32,639 nucleotides of DNA from Mycobacterium sp. 1165178.9 (GTDB lineage: Bacteria > Actinomycetota > Actinomycetes > Mycobacteriales > Mycobacteriaceae): positions 1-32,639 of the forward strand of contig NZ_LZMB01000031.1 in assembly GCF_001673555.1 (NCBI RefSeq). The letters run 5' to 3'. Positions 31,728 to 32,639 of this stretch are shown piece by piece. Every line of letters starts with the position of its first letter. The stretch's first letter is position 1. The position numbers and the translations under genes are program-made. The notes beneath the pieces were generated by a model. It saw nothing but the letters and a program-made list of their open reading frames with translations. It was not told where the DNA came from and did not search any database.

Positions 31728-32639
31728 ATGACACGCACTGACCAGGACAGCTGGGACTTGGCCTCGAGCGTCGGTGCCACGGCCACAATGGTCGCCGCGG
31801 CACGCGCACTGGCCAGCGAGGCCGGCAACCCGATCATCCACGACCCGTTCGCCGCGCCCCTGGTGCGCGCCGTCGGTCTGGATTTCTTCCGACGCCTGGT
31901 CGACGGTGAGGTCACGGAATCCGATGGCTACGAGGGCAGCGGTAAGGATTTGGGGCTCGAGACCGACTCCATCGCCGTGCGCACCCGTTTTTTCGACGAC
32001 TTCTTCCTCAACGCCGCCCGCGACGGGGTCCGCCAGGCCGTGATCCTGGCGGCCGGCCTCGACGCCCGCGCCTACCGGCTGAGCTGGCCGCCCGGGAGCG
32101 TGGTCTACGAGGTCGACCAACCCGCCGTCATCGAGTTCAAGAGCGCCACCATGTCCAGCCTGGCCGCCGCGCCGACCGCCGAGCGGCGCACGGTCGGCAT
32201 CGATCTGCGCGAGGACTGGCCGGCCGCGCTGCGCGACAGCGGCTTTGATGCGACGCAACCGACCTCATGGAGCGCCGAGGGCCTGCTGATGTACCTGCCG
32301 CCCGAGGCCCAGGACCGTCTCTTCGACAACATCACCGAGCTCAGTGCCGCCGGCAGCGTGCTGGCCACCGAGTACCACCCTGCCGCCGCGGGCACGACGA
32401 TGTCGCAGCGCGCCCAGGAATTCAGCGACAGGTGGGCCAAAGTCGGCTGCGACATCGACCTGTCGGGCCTGTTCTTCGACGGCGAACGCAGCAACGTCGT
32501 CGACTACCTGACCGGCAAGGGCTGGGAGGTAGCCGCCCGCCCGCGCCGCGAGCTGTTCGGTGACTACGGCCTGGAATTCCACGACGACGAGGCGACGGCG
32601 CAGTTCCGCAACATCGTCTCCGTCACCGCCACGCTGCGC
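31728..32639 (+). CDS. PPM1/leucine-carboxyl-type SAM methyltransferase (Rv0731c-like, partial)
   Basis: Class I SAM-dependent methyltransferase of the large mycobacterial putative S-adenosyl-L-methionine-dependent methyltransferase family. The start MTRTDQDSWDLASSVGATA is characteristic. Further signatures are AVRTRFFDDFFLNA, the SAM-binding strand QAVILAAGLDARAYRL, VYEVDQPAVIEFK, and AEGLLMYLPPEAQDRL. The frame is open for 304 codons to the window edge. The family is about 300-320 residues, so only the extreme C-terminus is missing. M. tuberculosis has Rv0731c divergent from secY in the same way. The substrate is unknown. Confidence 0.92.
   Translation, partial: MTRTDQDSWDLASSVGATATMVAAARALASEAGNPIIHDPFAAPLVRAVGLDFFRRLVDGEVTESDGYEGSGKDLGLETDSIAVRTRFFDDFFLNAARDGVRQAVILAAGLDARAYRLSWPPGSVVYEVDQPAVIEFKSATMSSLAAAPTAERRTVGIDLREDWPAALRDSGFDATQPTSWSAEGLLMYLPPEAQDRLFDNITELSAAGSVLATEYHPAAAGTTMSQRAQEFSDRWAKVGCDIDLSGLFFDGERSNVVDYLTGKGWEVAARPRRELFGDYGLEFHDDEATAQFRNIVSVTATLR

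Overview
The window is GC-rich actinobacterial chromosome from a slow-growing Mycobacterium. The M. avium complex is my best guess. Almost every core protein reads as a close homologue of M. tuberculosis proteins: SigL/RslA, MapA, RmlB/RmlC, MmsA/FadE9/MmsB, SecY and an Rv0731c-type methyltransferase. There is no tRNA, rRNA, insertion sequence, CRISPR array or phage gene that I can see.

Layout. (1) 1-3158, minus strand: the alpha-operon block infA-rpmJ-rpsM-rpsK-rpsD-rpoA, with rpoA cut by the window edge and rpsD carrying an apparent one-base frameshift. (2) 3410-6606, plus: a response regulator fused to a thioredoxin-reductase-like flavoprotein, overlapping a soluble cyclic-nucleotide-binding histidine kinase. 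(3) 6635-9215, plus: an F420-type LLM oxidoreductase, then rmlB-rmlC for dTDP-rhamnose. (4) 9187-13652, minus: a tightly packed redox operon of FAD oxidoreductase, ECF sigma factor, Rieske protein, cupredoxin lipoprotein, Tat-like metallophosphoesterase and small membrane protein. (5) 13758-17352, plus: the valine-catabolism operon mmsA-fadE9-mmsB. (6) 17355-27368, minus: nine genes that look like a small-molecule biosynthetic cluster without PKS or NRPS modules (FMO-type monooxygenase, BBE-like oxidase, ThDP enzyme, SRPBCC protein, KAS III-like enzyme, PLP aminotransferase, MarR regulator, class A FAD monooxygenase, O-methyltransferase). (7) 27414-31441, minus: rslA, sigL, mapA, adk, secY. 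(8) 31728-end, plus: a PPM1-type methyltransferase, cut by the window edge.

The main discovery is regulatory. Four sites share one architecture, TGAAC(C/T)-N16-CGT(T/G), which matches what I recall of the M. tuberculosis SigL promoter consensus. One is upstream of sigL itself. The other three sit at the three transcription-unit heads of the adjacent cluster: the FMO gene, the ThDP gene and the class A monooxygenase gene. The cluster therefore looks like a SigL regulon placed directly behind sigL-rslA, probably modulated by its own MarR protein. The product is unknown. The gene set suggests an aromatic amino acid that is transaminated to an arylpyruvate, joined to a second unit by ThDP and KAS III-like enzymes, then oxidised and methylated.

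The second large-scale observation is the gene order. secY-adk-mapA and infA-rpmJ-rpsM-rpsK-rpsD-rpoA are adjacent in the ancestral bacterial spc/alpha array. Here they keep order and strand but are separated by about 25.6 kb of accessory genes. In M. tuberculosis, from memory, the two halves lie far apart, so this genome appears to keep an older arrangement.
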